From Cenococcum geophilum 1.58 (taxonomy: Eukaryota; Ascomycota; Dothideomycetes; Gloniales; Gloniaceae), in contig KV748239.1 of the NCBI GenBank assembly GCA_001692895.1, forward strand, positions 467,206-531,205: a stretch of DNA of 64,000 nucleotides. Direction: 5' to 3'. The notes beneath the pieces are model-generated. The model saw only the letters and a list, made by a program, of their open reading frames with translations. It searched no databases and had not been told where the DNA came from. The stretch's first letter is position 1; each line of letters begins with the position of its first letter. Below, one piece after another: positions 62,098 to 64,000 of this stretch. The translations under genes and the position numbers were made by a program.

Positions 62098-64000
62098 TTA
62101 CGTGGCACAGAGATCGTATACGCCCTCTTTGCTATATTTACACGTTAATTAACTAGGTTACTAATATAATACGTTCTACCTATTCCACTATCTTTAACTT
62201 AATTTAGTTTGTGTCGATAAGTTATTTAAGGGCTAATAATGGTTTGCTTTTAGTTATAGCGTCTATAGGGTTACTGTCTCTATTAATCTATTTAACTTCC
62301 ACTATTTCGCGTCTTTTATATAACTGGCGTAGGCATATAACATTAATCATAAGTCTCTTCTCTTATGTAGTTCCTAGTTTAACAAGGCATTTATAAATTA
62401 ACTTAGAATTAGTGTAAAGAATAAGTAAAAGGCTAATATTAAGTTGCAATTCGATTATGGCTTTGATTACAGCGCTAATATTAAAACTATGGGCCATAGC
62501 ATATAATTTGGAGGCTAGTACGCTTCTAATGATTCTCTTACACTTAACTAAGAACCAGTAGATAATATTCGCCTTATTTAATAAGTCTGCTAGTATTAGG
62601 ATATATCTAATCTATAATAAGAGGTCTTTATTATTTGCGAATAAGGAATCAGTAAATATAAGTAGTTAAAGTGTCTTTATGTCAAGCTTAACAAAGCTTA
62701 AGCCTCTTATTAAGTTCTCAATTTGCTACTAAATTCTCTTATTAAGTAGTTTTGCGTCTTTTTCGTTAGGGTTAATTACCTAGGCAGCGTAGGATAAATT
62801 AAAAGAAGCTTTAGGCTGGTATACGGACGTAATATAAGCTCCTCTTGCTCGTTGGGCAATATATTAGTCCTTAGGTGTAAGTACTATATAAATAGTGCCT
62901 CTAGAACTAGTTGTTATAGTAGCTTCCTTAATATTAATAAGGGTTAAGTTCTGGCATTAGCGCTCTTATATAAGCGTGATTACGTAATCCTATTATTAGA
63001 TAATGCCTTTATTAAACTTAATTAGGTATTCCGGTGTAAGTTACTCGCGTTCTTTAGTTGGGAACTTAGCTTTCTTAATCTTCTCCTATTCCGAAGCTGT
63101 AAAAACTAAGTTAGCTAGTAGAAGGGTGTTATTAGTCTATAAACTAACTATTCCAAAACTTATAGGGTTGTTAAGGTGAAGTAGGTAGGGGTTATAAGTA
63201 AATTGGCTTATGTTTAGTTCTTTAATATAGTGGTTATAGTAAGTCTTAAACTAATAATTACCTACCTTAGGAATGCCGTATAAAGGTCTAACAACCTTTA
63301 GAATTATGCCTTATAAGACTCTAAGTGCTATACTAAGTTTAAAAGGTGCTTTAATATAAAAGTCTCGGTTTAGTTTTATAGTTAATTATATATAGGCCTA
63401 TAAAATATCTCGTAAGTAGAGATATGTACTATTATTCTAAGTTATAGCTATAATGCAAAGAATAAGGCGTTAGCTAACTCGTTAAATTATAGGTAATTAG
63501 GTTAGTATAAGGTCTTTCTCTAGGTCGTTATAGGCCTATATAACTAGTCTTAACTTCTTAAAGGCTTTATTAGTGCCGGGGTTCTTAATCTCGTTAACAA
63601 ATCTAGAATTAAATACTCTATTACCTTATAGTATATCCTTAGGGTTAACTAGTTTAAAAACTCCTTTCTTAAGCAATCCCTTAATCTCCTTCTGGCGTAA
63701 TGCTATAAACTAATTAGGATTTATAAGTTGATTATTATCCTTATCCTGCAGATAAATTAAGATATTTACAGTATTTACTTTAATAGGGTACTTGTGTGGT
63801 TTACCTCTTCTACATTTAACGGTTTAAGGTTAAGGTTTAAGCTCGGTTTAAGGTAAAAGTAGTTTAATATCATTATCTTCTAGTTGCGTATCTTCTGTAA
63901 TTTCGGGGTCTACTATATATAGTTTTACAACTATACTACGGAAGTTGGTGGGTTTATAGGGAAGTTATATAGTATAGGTCTTATTTTTAATGCTAAGTAG

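Larger units (their letters stand above)
61675..64000 (-). mobile_element. Copia-2: Ty1/Copia LTR retrotransposon fossil, runs off the window
   Basis: It starts with an LTR-type end TGTTGGTATGACTTTTACA at 61675 that breaks Gypsy-A2 sequence at ATAAC. On minus, RNase H (about 62500-62200) and reverse transcriptase (start near 63700-63550: RQKEIKGLLKKGVFKLVN, VFNSRFVNEIKN) are recognisable, close in type to Copia-1. The LTR probably fills much of 61675-62160. The other LTR, gag and integrase lie beyond 64000. It is broken, with dozens of changes in the visible part. Confidence 0.85.

Noticed and set aside
32690-64000. One giant element such as a Starship or Polinton
   Set aside because: The size comes from nested LTR elements with their own target duplications. 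No tyrosine recombinase, capsid or protein-primed polymerase frame was seen.

Overview
This window looks like a heterochromatic, transposon-packed block from a filamentous ascomycete (Pezizomycotina-type) genome. The families present are typical of such fungi: a PIF/Harbinger element with a Myb-like second gene, pogo/Tigger-like and Tc1/mariner DNA transposons, a Tad-like LINE, chromodomain-bearing Ty3/Gypsy elements and Ty1/Copia elements. Nearly all coding frames are full of TAA/TAG stops but few TGA, CpG is kept while CpA/TpG is depleted, and copies differ mostly by C/T and G/A transitions. That is the signature of repeat-induced point mutation (RIP). I found no intact host gene, rRNA, tRNA gene or CRISPR array. 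The species cannot be named from this sequence.

Layout. 42-3668: a complete-length Harbinger element with 57-bp inverted ends, TAA target duplications and two convergent dead genes. 3672-4689: a less mutated, GC-richer island of unknown origin. 4690-5966: a 5'-truncated pogo-like transposon. 5970-19875: a short AT-rich transposon (about 1.36 kb of its own sequence) with TA-flanked inverted ends, split by a Copia element (6666-12732, minus) and a chromodomain Gypsy element (12902-19370, plus). 19876-32372: a Tad-like LINE of roughly 6.9 kb ending in a (TAA)n tail, split by another Copia element (24193-29745, plus).

32690-64000 is a Russian-doll nest. An old Gypsy fragment (C) was entered by Copia-4 (33037-54218, target duplication GTCTA). 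Copia-4 was entered by Gypsy-A (35888-51664, ATTAT), and Gypsy-A by Gypsy-B (39504-47457, TCCTT). On the right, fragment C was also entered by a second Gypsy-A copy (from 55566). That copy's LTR carries a Tc1/mariner element (55784-58623), and its body is cut by a further Copia (61675 to the window end). Target duplications fix the order of most insertions.

The points most worth a second look are: a Tc1/mariner element carrying a long second open frame on the opposite strand; a pair of about 100-bp solo-LTR-like elements with perfect 5-bp target duplications; an about 80-bp foldback motif shared by two Copia elements in opposite orientation; two neighbouring DNA-transposon ends built on the same plan of 10-mer pairs spaced 17 bp; and primer sites in two Copia elements that match the anticodon half of initiator tRNA-Met. 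Everything here is read by eye; no database search was possible.
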